64,000 nucleotides of DNA from Streptomyces sp. 11x1 (GTDB taxonomy: Bacteria > Actinomycetota > Actinomycetes > Streptomycetales > Streptomycetaceae). Numbering within the stretch: the stretch's first letter is position 1; each line of letters starts with the position of its first letter. Below are positions 52,951-62,177 of the stretch, in pieces. The stretch is taken from NCBI RefSeq assembly GCF_032598905.1, contig NZ_CP122458.1, positions 372,001 to 436,000 of the forward strand. Direction: 5' to 3'. Under the pieces are notes generated by a model, which saw only the letters and a list, made by a program, of their open reading frames with translations, was not told where the DNA came from and did no database searches. The position numbers and the translations under genes were made by a program.

Positions 52951-54090
52951 TCAGCCGGCCCGCAGACCAACCGCCAGCGTCAGTTCGAGGACCCGGTCCG
53001 GCGATGCGAGGTCCGGAAACAGCTCCCGCAGCTGGGACATGCGGTAGCGGACGGTCTGGGGATGGACGAACAGCGCCGCCGCGACCTCGTCCCGCCTGCC
53101 CTGGTGCAGCAGCCACGCCCGCAACGTCTCCTCCAGCCGCCGTGCGGTCGCGGCAGGCAAGGCCCGCAGCGGGGCGAGGGCTCGGGCGCGCAGGTCCGCG
53201 AACGCGTCCGCGTCGGCGCTCAGCACCAGCTCGGGCAGGTGGTCCTCGGTGTCGCGAATGTCAGCGGAGAGGGAGCGCGCGCGTACGGCTCGCGCGTACG
53301 AGGCCGAAGCGCGCGCCCACGGCCGGGCCGGGCCGACCACGGCGCTGCGGTCGGTCAGCTGCCGCAGGAGATGTGATCGTTCGGCGTCGGGGACGAGCAG
53401 CACGCCGGTGGCGTCCGGCAGATCGTCGAGGACGAGGGTGTTCGGGTCGAGCACGCGGTAGGCGGGCCGGGCCTGGGCGGCGGGCAGCAGGACCGCGGTC
53501 AGCGAAACCGGAGGCTGCCACCCGGCCCGTTGCGCAGAGGCCATCAGTACGTCCGAGCTCGCGTCGGCGAGGAGGTCGCGGGCCAGATGTTCCAGGTGGC
53601 GCTCGTGGGCCCTGCCCCGGGCGGCCAGTTCGTCGGCGTGGCCGGCGGCGCTCGCGGCGGAGAGCTCGTCGATGTAGGCGAAGGTCAGCTCGGCGAACTT
53701 GGCGACCTCGGCGGCGGGCAGACCCGCGGGGACGGCGCCCGCTGCCAGGCATCGCCAGGCCACGCGGGCGCCGACGCGGTAGGCGCTGAGCAGCGCGTCC
53801 ATCGAACGGCCGTCGCGGACCTCGCCGCGGCCCAGCTCGTAGGCCGCGTCCCCGGCGTCGCCGCCCGTGGCGTTCCCGCTCGCGAGGTCCAGGTAGTGCC
53901 CCAGGGCGGTGCGGACGGCGCGGCGGATGGTGGCGCCCATGTGGCCCGACAGGGCGCCCGCGTAGGGAGGCACCTCGTCGATGATCGCCTGGACGACCTC
54001 GTCGGCGGTGGTCCTCAGCGCGGCCCGAAGTGCGGTGACCGTCGTCTCGTCCAGGGCCAGCTCGCTGACCCTACGGATCGCATGACTCAC
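52951..54090 (-). CDS. PucR/CdaR-type transcriptional regulator
   Basis: A 379-residue regulator with a long helical sensing region and a C-terminal helix-turn-helix of the PucR type: ETLRAWLLHQGRRDEVAAAL, FVHPQTVRYRMSQLRELFPD. The GTG at 54090 follows AAGGA at eight bases; a TTG seven codons earlier overlaps that site. It is divergent from the ferredoxin reductase-desaturase operon with an 87-base gap and is its probable regulator. Confidence 0.85.
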   Translation of the reverse strand: MSHAIRRVSELALDETTVTALRAALRTTADEVVQAIIDEVPPYAGALSGHMGATIRRAVRTALGHYLDLASGNATGGDAGDAAYELGRGEVRDGRSMDALLSAYRVGARVAWRCLAAGAVPAGLPAAEVAKFAELTFAYIDELSAASAAGHADELAARGRAHERHLEHLARDLLADASSDVLMASAQRAGWQPPVSLTAVLLPAAQARPAYRVLDPNTLVLDDLPDATGVLLVPDAERSHLLRQLTDRSAVVGPARPWARASASYARAVRARSLSADIRDTEDHLPELVLSADADAFADLRARALAPLRALPAATARRLEETLRAWLLHQGRRDEVAAALFVHPQTVRYRMSQLRELFPDLASPDRVLELTLAVGLRAG

Positions 54091-54177
54091 GTTTCTATTC
54101 CTTGCGAACAATTCAGCCGACCAGATTCACATCCTGCGGTCAGGACTTTACGCCTTGGGGCACAGCAAGCTGGACTC

Positions 54178-55233
54178 ATGACGAGTACAGCCCTCCGCAG
54201 CAGGGCGTGGAAACTGCTGGAGATGGTCACGACGCCGCTGCTGCCGTCGGACTACCTTGACCTGGTCAGCCCGCTGCGTGCGGGCGCCGACCTGCGAGGG
54301 CGTATCGAGGCCGTGCACCCCGAGACGGGTGACGCCGCGACGATCGTGATCAGACCGGGACGGGGCTGGCGCGGTCACACGGCCGGCCAGTACGTGCGGA
54401 TCGGGGTCGACGTCGACGGGGTGCGCCTGTGGCGTGCCTACTCGGTGACGTCGCCGACGAACAGCCAGGACGGCCGCGTCGCGATCACCGTGAAGGCGAT
54501 CCCGGACGGCAAGGTCAGCAACCACCTGGTCCGCAGGGCGAAGCCGGGCACGCTGATCCAGCTCGACCAGGCGACCGGTGACTTCGTGCTGCCGCGGGCC
54601 AAGCCCGCCAAGGTGCTCTACCTGACGGCCGGCAGCGGCATCACGCCGGTGATGGGCATGCTGCGCGACACCGAGTTCGACGACGTCGTCATGGTCCACA
54701 GCGCGCCGCGGCCGCAGGACGTGATCTTCCGCGACGAGCTGCATGCCCTGGTCGCGGACCAGAAGCTGCGGCTCACCGAGGTGCACACCGACACCGACGG
54801 CATGCTCGACATCGCCCGTCTCTACGAACTCGTACCCGACTGGGCCGAGCGCGAGACCTGGGCCTGCGGGCCCGCGGGCCTGCTCGACGCCGCCGAAAAG
54901 CACTGGGCCGAGCACGGCGTGCACGAGCGCCTGCACACCGAACGCTTCCGCCCCGGCATCGTCGTCGCCGGTGAAGGCGGGGAGGTCACGTTCAGCGGCA
55001 CCGGCAAGACCGTCGACGCGGACGGCGCCACGCCGCTTCTTGACGTCGGCGAGGAGGCCGGCGTGCTCATGCCCTCCGGGTGCCGCATGGGCATCTGCTT
55101 CGGCTGCGTCACGCCGCTCAGGGCGGGTGCCGTCCGCGACCTACGCACCGGCGAGATCACCGAGGCCGAGCCGGGCGTCCTCATCCAGACCTGTGTGTCC
55201 GCCGCCGCGGGCCCCTGCGACATCGAACGGTAG
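54178..55233 (+). CDS. Ferredoxin reductase-like electron donor (FAD, NAD and 2Fe-2S domains)
   Basis: A 351-residue flavoprotein. The FAD site is RLWRAYSVTSPTN, the NAD site is VLYLTAGSGITPVMGMLRDT, and the C-terminal plant-type 2Fe-2S domain carries SGCRMGICFGCVTPL and a final Cys in VLIQTCVSAA. It would pass electrons from NAD(P)H to the desaturase encoded seven bases later, as in the mycobacterial Rv3230c/DesA3 pair. The ribosome site is weak. Confidence 0.9.
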   Translation: MTSTALRSRAWKLLEMVTTPLLPSDYLDLVSPLRAGADLRGRIEAVHPETGDAATIVIRPGRGWRGHTAGQYVRIGVDVDGVRLWRAYSVTSPTNSQDGRVAITVKAIPDGKVSNHLVRRAKPGTLIQLDQATGDFVLPRAKPAKVLYLTAGSGITPVMGMLRDTEFDDVVMVHSAPRPQDVIFRDELHALVADQKLRLTEVHTDTDGMLDIARLYELVPDWAERETWACGPAGLLDAAEKHWAEHGVHERLHTERFRPGIVVAGEGGEVTFSGTGKTVDADGATPLLDVGEEAGVLMPSGCRMGICFGCVTPLRAGAVRDLRTGEITEAEPGVLIQTCVSAAAGPCDIER

Positions 55234-55240
55234 GAGCGCC

Positions 55241-56359
55241 TTGACCGCCATCGACCCCACCGCCCATCTGACCGCGAAGCAGATCGAGGAGCTCGGCCGC
55301 GAGCTGGACGCGATCCGCGACGAGGTGATCGCGAGCCGCGGCGAGAAAGACGCCGCCTACATCCGCAAGGTCATCTCGGCGCAGCGCAAGCTGGAGCTGG
55401 TCAGCCGGGGTGTGCTGCTGTTCTCGTTCTTCCCGCCCGCGTGGATCATCGGCACCGCGGGTCTGTCCGTGGCCAAGATCATGGACAACATGGAGATCGG
55501 CCACAACATCCTGCACGGCCAGTGGGACTGGATGCGGGACCCGAAGATCCACTCCACCACCTGGGAATGGGATCACGTCTCGCCGGCCGACCAGTGGAAG
55601 CACTCGCACAACGAGCTGCACCACACGTACACCAACGTGATCGGCAAGGACAACGACCTCGGCTACGGCATCATGCGCGTCGACGAGGACCAGAGGTGGC
55701 ACCCGTTCCACCTCGGCCAGCCGCTGTGGAACTTCATCAACGCCTGCTTCTTCGAGTACGGCATCGCCGCGTACGACCTGGAACTCGGCAAGAACCTGCG
55801 CAAGCGCCGCCGCAACAACCCGGAGTTCCGCGCGCGGGCCAGGGCCGTGGGCCGCAAGATCCGCAAGCAGGTGCTCAAGGACTATGTGATCCACCCGCTG
55901 CTGTCGGGCCCGTCGTTCCTCACCACGCTCGCCGCCACGTTCACCGCGAACCTGGTCCGCAACATCTGGTCCCACTCGGTGATCATGTGCGGACACTTCC
56001 CCGAGGGTGTGCAGGTCTTCGAGCGCCGGTCGATCAAGGGCGAGACGCGCGGCCAGTGGTACCTGCGCCAGATGATGGGCTCGGCGAACATCAGCGGCAG
56101 CAAGGCCATGCACTTCATGTCCGGCAACCTGTCGCACCAGATCGAGCACCACCTGTTCCCCGACCTGCCGAGCAACCGGTACGCCGAGGTCGCGGTGAAG
56201 GTGCGCGCGCTGTTCGAGAAGTACGAGCTGGAGTACGTCACCGGACCGCTGCCCAAGCAGGTGTTCTCGGCGTGGCGCAAGGTGGTCCGGCTCTCACTGC
56301 CGAACAAGAAGCCCAAGGTCAAGACCCCGGACCGCGAACAGGAGCTCCTCGCGGCCTGA
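55241..56359 (+). CDS. Membrane acyl-CoA/fatty acid desaturase
   Basis: A 372-residue di-iron desaturase. The three His boxes are HNILH (residues 88-92), HSHNELHH (121-128) and HQIEHH near residue 300, with hydrophobic segments around LFSFFPPAWIIGTAGLS and the central region. DesA3-like enzymes insert a delta-9 double bond in stearoyl-CoA. The start is a TTG at 55241 with AGGAG four bases upstream. It forms an operon with the reductase and probably adjusts membrane fluidity. Confidence 0.92.
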   Translation: MTAIDPTAHLTAKQIEELGRELDAIRDEVIASRGEKDAAYIRKVISAQRKLELVSRGVLLFSFFPPAWIIGTAGLSVAKIMDNMEIGHNILHGQWDWMRDPKIHSTTWEWDHVSPADQWKHSHNELHHTYTNVIGKDNDLGYGIMRVDEDQRWHPFHLGQPLWNFINACFFEYGIAAYDLELGKNLRKRRRNNPEFRARARAVGRKIRKQVLKDYVIHPLLSGPSFLTTLAATFTANLVRNIWSHSVIMCGHFPEGVQVFERRSIKGETRGQWYLRQMMGSANISGSKAMHFMSGNLSHQIEHHLFPDLPSNRYAEVAVKVRALFEKYELEYVTGPLPKQVFSAWRKVVRLSLPNKKPKVKTPDREQELLAA

Positions 56360-56643
56360 TCCCGGTACGGTCAACCGGCATCGGAGGCTTCGGTGATCCG
56401 GCACAGCGCGGCATCCGGCTGCGCTACTGCCTGGAAGTGCGCCAGGAGCACGGCAACAGCCCGGCAAGCCGGCCCGGTGAGTGTCGAGGCGCCGATTTCA
56501 CGGCGACGACAGAGCCCTGTCCCGGCTGACCTCGCCGCCGACGACGTCGCGCTCGCACCGGTCGGCAACGGAAGATCCGCGGGAAGCAGGACCTCGTTCC
56601 TGTGAACCTCCGGCGGTGGCGCGTCGACGGGGCACGAATCGGA

Positions 56644-57801
56644 TCAGTTCAGCCGAGCCGGGACCCAGGCGTGGTGCCGAAGGATCATGCGGGTCGCGAG
56701 GTGGGAGGGTGTCCACCGCATAGCCGTGTTGCGCAGGATGACGGCCAGCGGGTGGGAGAGCTGCTGGCCCATCCGCCCGGCTCGCCGGGCGGCGCGCGCC
56801 ACCGCCTGGCTGCGCGGCCGACGCTCGGCGTCGTAGCGTGCGAGCGCGGCGTCGACGGTGGGCTCGGCGGCGAGCGCGGCGGCCAGGGTGACCGCGTCCT
56901 CCAGCGTCTGACAGGCGCCCTGTCCGAGGTTGGGGGTCATGGCGTGTGCCGCGTCACCGAGCAGTGCGATCCGGCCGACCGTGTACGAGGGCAGCGGCGT
57001 GCGGATTTCATTGACGTCGTGATGCAGTACGGCTGCGGGTCGCGTCGCGTCGAACAGCGCGGGGATCGGGTCGTGCCAGGTGCGGAACCGCCGACGCAGT
57101 TCCGCCAGCGGGTCGGCGAACCGCGTTCCGGCGGGCAGGTCGAGGACGGCGTGCCACTCGGCCCGCCCGTCCCGAAACGCGATGTGCCCGAATTCGGCCC
57201 CCTGCCCCCACGTCAGCTCGAAGTCGGTGGGCAGTTCGACCGCCTGCTCAGTGATGGCCCGCAGCACTGTCGAGCCGCTGTAGACCGGGCCGGGGTGGGC
57301 TGGGAAGAGAAGACTGCGCACCTTGCTGCCGATGCCGTCGGCCGCCACCACCAGATCGGCATCCAGGACCGTCTCGCCGCAGCCGACTCGAACCGTCCCG
57401 GGGCGGATCTGTCGGAACGAGTCGGCCTCGGAGCCGATCAGCAGTCGCTCGGCGGGCAGGGCCTCGCGAAGCAGCCGGTGCAAAGTGGAGCGAGGGATGC
57501 CCATGATCGGCGTACCCACCGCCTTCTCCAGCACCGCGCCGTCCATCCGGGCCAGCCAACGGCCCTCAGGCGTGCGGGTGCCGCCTCTGTACTGGCCGCG
57601 CGAGGCATCCCGTACCGCCTCGCCGACGCCGAGTTCGTCAAGTGCCCGCACTCCGTTGGCGGCCAGTGAAATGCCCGCCCCCGCGTCTTCGAGCAGGCAC
57701 GCGCGCTCGATGACCGTCACGTCCCATCCGATGCGGCGCAGGCCGATCGCGGCGGCCAGCCCGCCGATGCCCGCTCCGACCACCACTGCCGTGTTACCCA
57801 T
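56644..57801 (-). CDS. FAD-dependent aromatic-type monooxygenase
   Basis: A 385-residue group A flavoprotein. VVVGAGIGGLAAAIGLRRIG binds the ADP part, DLVVAADGIGSKVRSLLF is the DG motif, and ALLGDAAHAMTPNLGQGACQ is the GD motif. Salicylate-hydroxylase-like enzymes and FAD monooxygenases that inactivate antibiotics share this pattern. It is divergent from a TetR gene with two matching operators between, so expression is probably substrate-induced. Substrate unknown. Confidence 0.88.
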   Translation of the reverse strand: MGNTAVVVGAGIGGLAAAIGLRRIGWDVTVIERACLLEDAGAGISLAANGVRALDELGVGEAVRDASRGQYRGGTRTPEGRWLARMDGAVLEKAVGTPIMGIPRSTLHRLLREALPAERLLIGSEADSFRQIRPGTVRVGCGETVLDADLVVAADGIGSKVRSLLFPAHPGPVYSGSTVLRAITEQAVELPTDFELTWGQGAEFGHIAFRDGRAEWHAVLDLPAGTRFADPLAELRRRFRTWHDPIPALFDATRPAAVLHHDVNEIRTPLPSYTVGRIALLGDAAHAMTPNLGQGACQTLEDAVTLAAALAAEPTVDAALARYDAERRPRSQAVARAARRAGRMGQQLSHPLAVILRNTAMRWTPSHLATRMILRHHAWVPARLN

Positions 57802-57815
57802 TCCGCAAGCCCCCT

Positions 57816-57866
57816 CCTTCTACATCTGTAGAAGGACCACCCTAGCTGGGGCTCTACAGGTGTAGA
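57816..57866. promoter_or_regulatory. Two TetR operators, TCTACANNTGTAGA
   Basis: The first dyad, CCTTCTACATCTGTAGAAGG, is at 57816-57835 and overlaps the leader of the monooxygenase gene. The second, TCTACAGGTGTAGA, is at 57853-57866, eight bases before the TetR start. The shared core TCTACANNTGTAGA on both sides of a divergent promoter is the classic TetR arrangement. Confidence 0.8.
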
Positions 57867-57874
57867 AAGGAGCC

Positions 57875-58432
57875 ATGGCTTCGGATCGGCGCACCCTCCT
57901 CGCGGACGCGGCTCTCGACGTCCTCGCCGACGAAGGGATCCGCGGCCTCACCCACCGGGCGGTCGACCGCAAGGCGGCTCTACCGCCCGGCACCACGTCG
58001 GCGTACTTTCGCACCCGGGCCGCGCTGCTCACCGGACTCGTCACTCGCCTTGTCCAACTCGACCAGGAGGAACTGCAATCGATGGCCGAGCAGCTCCCGC
58101 CCATCCGCACGGTCGAGGAACTGGTGGACGGCATGGTGTTGCTCACCCGTCAGCGACTCACCGGCGAGGGGCGCCGCCGCTCGCTCGCCCGCTACGCCTG
58201 TGCGGTCGAGAGCGTGCGGGACCCCGAACTGCGCGAGATCCTCGTGCCCCGCGAGAACGCCGGTCGCGAGGCCGTCCGGTTGTTCCTGGCCGATCAGGGC
58301 GTGGCGGACGCAGAGAACCGCACACGCACCCTCCTGACCTGCATCGACGGGCTGATCTTCGACCGACTGGTGAGCGGCGGCGAAGTGCCGCGCGAGCCCC
58401 TCGAAGGTATTGCCGCCGCCGCCCTGCGTTAG
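57875..58432 (+). CDS. TetR-family regulator whose stop codon lies in a MITE
   Basis: A 185-residue regulator. The helix-turn-helix is GLTHRAVDRKAALPPGTTSA with YFRTRAALLTGLVTRL after it. AAAGGAGCC precedes the ATG. The last codon before the stop is CGT, and the TAG stop is the first three bases of the MITE inverted repeat at 58430, so the natural C terminus may have been a few residues longer. It probably represses the divergent monooxygenase. Confidence 0.86.
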   Translation: MASDRRTLLADAALDVLADEGIRGLTHRAVDRKAALPPGTTSAYFRTRAALLTGLVTRLVQLDQEELQSMAEQLPPIRTVEELVDGMVLLTRQRLTGEGRRRSLARYACAVESVRDPELREILVPRENAGREAVRLFLADQGVADAENRTRTLLTCIDGLIFDRLVSGGEVPREPLEGIAAAALR

Positions 58433-58643
58433 GCCCTGTCGTCACATTCCCGCCTGCCCCGCGACGCCATGCACGCGCTCTCGACGCACCGGGCACCGAC
58501 CCGAGTACGTCCAGTACGCCGGTCAGCGCCCGGCACGCCGAGAGCACACTCCCCCGGTCTCGGCTGCGCTCGACCGGGAGGTACCCCCACGACGCCGCGG
58601 GGCCGCCCTTCGGGCGACGACGGGAATGTGACGACAGGGCCTA
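58430..58643. mobile_element. MITE-like element with 23-base terminal inverted repeats
   Basis: A 214-base element. Positions 58430-58452 (TAGGCCCTGTCGTCACATTC...) and 58621-58643 are exact reverse complements. It encodes no protein. The TA at each outer end is compatible with a TA target duplication of the IS630/Tc1 type. A second hairpin, CCGGTC/GACCGG, lies within. It is inserted at the 3' end of the TetR gene. Confidence 0.85.
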
Positions 58644-58651
58644 GGAGACCG

Positions 58652-58750
58652 CTGAAGATCTTGCTCTGGCCGCCCGACTCACCCTGGATTGCCGGTAAAT
58701 GTCAATCGCCATCAAGTAGGGCAAGCCGGGCGCATTTTCGAGATCTTCAG
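58652..58750. repeat. Inverted ten-base repeat flanking a 79-base core
   Basis: CTGAAGATCT at 58652-58661 and its complement AGATCTTCAG at 58741-58750. It sits eight bases after the MITE and may be a second small mobile remnant. No coding sequence lies inside. Confidence 0.4.
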
Positions 58751-58808
58751 GACGCTTCTAGAGGGCGTTGCAGCGCTGACGCGGTACTCGCGACCGCGCC
58801 AGCACGTC

Positions 58809-59336
58809 TCATGCGCCGGTAAGTCCGTCGATCTGCTCGCGAATGAGATCAGCATGACCGTTGTGACGTGCGTATTCCTCGATCATGTGCACCATGATCC
58901 AGCGCAGGGAGACCTCCTGATCGCCGACGAAGCCCGCTTCCTGTGCGGACAGGCGACCGGAATCGTCCAGCGATGCGTCAGCGATCAGCTCACGGCCTCG
59001 GGCGATCTCGGCTCGCCAGACAGCCGTAGCTTCGTCGAGCCCTCGGCCCGGGCGAAGCGCATAGCCGTCGACGTTGTTCTCGCCGAAGATCGGCGGCATG
59101 TCCTGACCTGCGAATACGCGCTGGAACCAGTTGCGTTCCACCTCTGCCGCGTGCTGCACGAGGCCGAGCAGCGTGATCGACGAGGGTGACGCTGCGGCAA
59201 GCCGTAATTGATCGTCCTTGAGGCCCGAACACTTCAGGGCGAGAGTCGCACGGTGAAGGTCCAGCCATGCCTCCAGCATGACGCGCTCGTCAGCACGCGC
59301 GGGTGGGATGGGCCGTCCGTCCGGTGTCGTTTTCAT
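58809..59336 (-). CDS. DinB-like (DUF664) protein
   Basis: A 175-residue helical-bundle protein, [20 protein letters not shown], with [20 protein letters not shown] and the family end [20 protein letters not shown]. The spaced His residues ([20 protein letters not shown]) form a metal site. Family members include thiol-S-transferases using mycothiol or bacillithiol. The ATG at 59336 has only a weak ribosome site. Confidence 0.83.
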   Translation of the reverse strand: MKTTPDGRPIPPARADERVMLEAWLDLHRATLALKCSGLKDDQLRLAAASPSSITLLGLVQHAAEVERNWFQRVFAGQDMPPIFGENNVDGYALRPGRGLDEATAVWRAEIARGRELIADASLDDSGRLSAQEAGFVGDQEVSLRWIMVHMIEEYARHNGHADLIREQIDGLTGA

Positions 59337-59550
59337 CGGCACACCATGGCAGCGACAACCGCGCCCCACGACCACCTTCGCTTGCAGCGTACGCGCATCC
59401 CCATGGCTTCCCCCACGTTCACAACCACGGCACGGCCACCACGCACGTCGGCTGTTCCACCTGAGCGAGGAAGGACAAAGGGAAGGGGAAGGGCAAGAGG
59501 TTGACCCTCGACATGGTCGAGGCACCAGAGTCCTGGGTGTGGAGAGCGAG

Positions 59551-60639
59551 ATGCACAGCATTGGAGAAACGGCCCGGGACAGCGGGCTCGGGGTGAGTGC
59601 CCTGCGGTTCTACGACCGTGCCGGCGTGCTGGTCCCCGCTTGGGTGGACCCGGTGAGCGGATACCGCTGGTACGCACCCGAACAGCTCGAAGAGGCCCGG
59701 CTCCTTGGCCGGTTGCGTCGGGCGGGCATGCCGCTGGCCGACATCCGGCTCGTCCTGGCCGGCTGGGGCGGCGCGGACACGGAACTGGTGCGCGGTCTTC
59801 TGCAGGCGCACCTGCGCCGTCTCGAGTCGGGGCTGTCCGATGCCCGCAGCGAGTTCTCCACACTCCGAGCCCTACTCGACCACAGGGAGACAGCCTCCAT
59901 GACCTCGCTTCACACCACCACCGCCGCCCGGTTCTCCGTGCCCGCGCCGGAGGTGGCCGCCGCGTTGGACGCGGTCCGTTTCGCGGCCGGTACCGACGCG
60001 GAGCTGCCGATGCTCGGCGGGATCCTGTTCGACATCGAGGGAGAACTGCTCCACCTCGTGGCCACCGATCGCTACCGCATGGCGGTCGCGCGAACACGTA
60101 CGACCGGGCACGGCGGGCCCCGGACGCAGGTGGTCGTACCTCTGCCGCTCGCCGACGCGATGCGGGCCCTGCTGACCGGCGAGGAGCCAGCCGAACTCAT
60201 CGTGGACGGTGACCGGGTGACGCTCGAGACCGGGGACCGGCAGGCGGCAGGGCAGAGTCTCGGGGGCGAGTTCCCCGACTACCGCCGCCTCGTCCACCTC
60301 CCCGCCGGTCGCCGGGCCCGCGTCGGGGCAGTGGCCTTCCGCCAGGCCCTGGAGACCGGCCCTGTCCGCGCGGGCGAGACGCCTGAGCAGGACAGCGAGC
60401 CGTACGACCTGAGCGTGCTCCGGGTCGCGGAGAACGGGACCGTGATCGTCTGCGACGACAGTGACGACGACCCGAACAACGTTGCAGTCAACCGCGATCT
60501 CCTGCTGGACGCGCTCACCGCCGGGGCCCGGGACGAGCTGATCATGGAGCTGGGCGCGCCCACGGCACCGCTCGCGATCCGCCGGCCCGACGACGAGCAC
60601 GCCTTCTCGCTGCTGATGCCGGTTCGTCTGGAGGACTAG
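59551..60639 (+). CDS. MerR helix-turn-helix fused to a DNA polymerase beta-clamp-like domain
   Basis: A 362-residue two-part protein. Residues 1-115 are a MerR DNA-binding region ([60 protein letters not shown]) with a coiled helix. From about residue 125 the sequence turns into a sliding-clamp-like fold: [39 protein letters not shown] and a C-terminal [19 protein letters not shown], which recalls the DnaN end. It covers about two clamp subdomains rather than three. It may sense a ligand in a clamp fold rather than encircle DNA. GGAG lies six bases before the ATG. Confidence 0.83.
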   Translation: MHSIGETARDSGLGVSALRFYDRAGVLVPAWVDPVSGYRWYAPEQLEEARLLGRLRRAGMPLADIRLVLAGWGGADTELVRGLLQAHLRRLESGLSDARSEFSTLRALLDHRETASMTSLHTTTAARFSVPAPEVAAALDAVRFAAGTDAELPMLGGILFDIEGELLHLVATDRYRMAVARTRTTGHGGPRTQVVVPLPLADAMRALLTGEEPAELIVDGDRVTLETGDRQAAGQSLGGEFPDYRRLVHLPAGRRARVGAVAFRQALETGPVRAGETPEQDSEPYDLSVLRVAENGTVIVCDDSDDDPNNVAVNRDLLLDALTAGARDELIMELGAPTAPLAIRRPDDEHAFSLLMPVRLED

Positions 60640-60828
60640 ATGTCGGCGTGACGGGCCACGGTTCGTCGTGCGCCCGCCCTGTTCACCGTGGTCGCCTGCG
60701 TCGTGTCCGTCACGGTCGTGGCCGTCACCGCCCGGCCCCCGTACTCGCGTCGGCCGGTCGTCCGGGTCTGGGCGGAGGCCATGCGAATTCACGTGACAGT
60801 TGCGGACCAGCTCGGCGATCATCGGCCG

Positions 60829-61575
60829 ATGACCACGGGACCGGACATTCTCCGTCTGAGCATCGTTCGCCCTCCACCCGACGAGGGCCTCGTGGAGGTT
60901 CGCCCGATCGTCAATGGCCGGGTGGTCCCCGGTGGCGTCGGAGGCTCCCGGTACCTGGGCGCAGGCCCCAGGCATCTGCTGGGCCAGGACGGGCTGTTGC
61001 ACGCCACTGCGACGCCCCACGAGGTTCGTCTCGCCTGGTCCGGGTGCGGCGTGGAGGAGTGCTGTGGCGCGCTGTACGTGACGGTCACGCGTGACGGCGA
61101 TCATGTTGTCTGGGCGGGCTGGCGCGATCCGTCCAACGAGGACGTCGACCTGCCGGAGCTTCGGTTCACCGCGGGTCAGTACGACGCCGAGATGCTGCGC
61201 GCCGGAGAGGACCGCAGTTGGGAGTGGCCGGCAGGAGCGGTTGCGCGGCTGCTCGAGGCAGGGCTGAGGAGACACGAGGACTGGCTCGTCAGGTGGGACT
61301 GCGCGTTGGAAGGCGTCTTGGCCTCCCGCAAGGAGCCCGATCGCATCCACGTCGTGTTGCTGCATCCCCGTGACCGGGCTGATGCCGATCTGCCCTGGCT
61401 TCAGTTCGGGATGACCCTCCCCATCTCCTCGGATCCCCCCTCGGACCAAGCCGAGCACCTCGAAGGGCGACTGACCGCCGGCGATCCCCGTGCCGCCGCC
61501 GAAGTCTGGGGCGGCTCGCACGATGCCGAGCAACTGGGATATCCATGGCCGCCGGTCGACCCGCTGTCCGTGTGA
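60829..61575 (+). CDS. Hypothetical protein
   Basis: A 248-residue soluble protein, MTTGPDILRLSIVRPPPDEG, with WSGCGVEECCGALYVTVTRD, a Cys cluster (C-x4-CC), and WEWPAGAVARLLEAGLRRHE. I do not recognise the family. The codon pattern and absence of frame breaks suggest a real gene. The start is uncertain: an ATG at 60781 with GGAGG two bases upstream and a frame open to 60688 are alternatives. Confidence 0.65.
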   Translation: MTTGPDILRLSIVRPPPDEGLVEVRPIVNGRVVPGGVGGSRYLGAGPRHLLGQDGLLHATATPHEVRLAWSGCGVEECCGALYVTVTRDGDHVVWAGWRDPSNEDVDLPELRFTAGQYDAEMLRAGEDRSWEWPAGAVARLLEAGLRRHEDWLVRWDCALEGVLASRKEPDRIHVVLLHPRDRADADLPWLQFGMTLPISSDPPSDQAEHLEGRLTAGDPRAAAEVWGGSHDAEQLGYPWPPVDPLSV

Positions 61576-61743
61576 GGGGCTGGGAGAGGCGGGGGGGGGA
61601 CCTGCCCTGCGGTACGAGAGGTGGCGTCGGCGGGCGGGCGGAAGCCGGGGTGGTGGCCCGGGCAGGCCGGGCCAGCCTGGACCTCGTTCTGCTGGTGTCC
61701 CGTGCAGCTGGCGGCCACCCGGCCAGGCACCCGCGTCAGCAGC

Positions 61744-62115
61744 CCTGAACAGGCAGAACGGATGACCCACCGGGTCGAACAGCACCCGCACAGCATCCTG
61801 GGGCTGGACGTCCGCCAGGGTCGCCCCCAGGGCAACAGCGTGCTCGACGGCCGAGGACAGATCGTTCACCTCGATGTCCAGATGCATCATCATCTGCTGT
61901 TCGGACCGTGTGGCAGGCCAATGCGGCCGGATGAAGAGCGGCTCCGTCTGGAACGACAATCCGGCACCGCCGTCCGGCGGCGCGATCTCGACCCAGTCTC
62001 GTTCGTCCCTCCGAAGCGGCCACCCGAGCAGGCCCTGATAGAACCGCGCCAACGCGCGCGCGTCCGGTGCGTCAAGGGTGGTCGCGGCCAACGTGAAGCG
62101 CGGTTGAGACCTCAT
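61744..62115 (-). CDS. VOC (glyoxalase-fold) protein lacking its own stop codon
   Basis: About 124 residues of a VOC domain: [40 protein letters not shown], and the closing [14 protein letters not shown]. Family members stop within a few residues of that motif. Here the frame continues without stop to 59872, antiparallel to two other genes; a TGA is found ten bases on in the +1 frame, so a one-base indel near 61740 probably moved the stop out of frame. The domain itself is complete. Confidence 0.65.
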
Positions 62116-62177
62116 GCAGTGCGGCTACCCGGTTCCGCCGCCGACAGTTCCGTCCATTCCACCGAGTGGCGCGGTCG

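Noticed and set aside
59872..62115. A 747-codon open frame on the minus strand
   Set aside because: Only its first 124 codons encode a known fold. The rest is antiparallel to the MerR-clamp gene and the gene at 60829 and has random composition.
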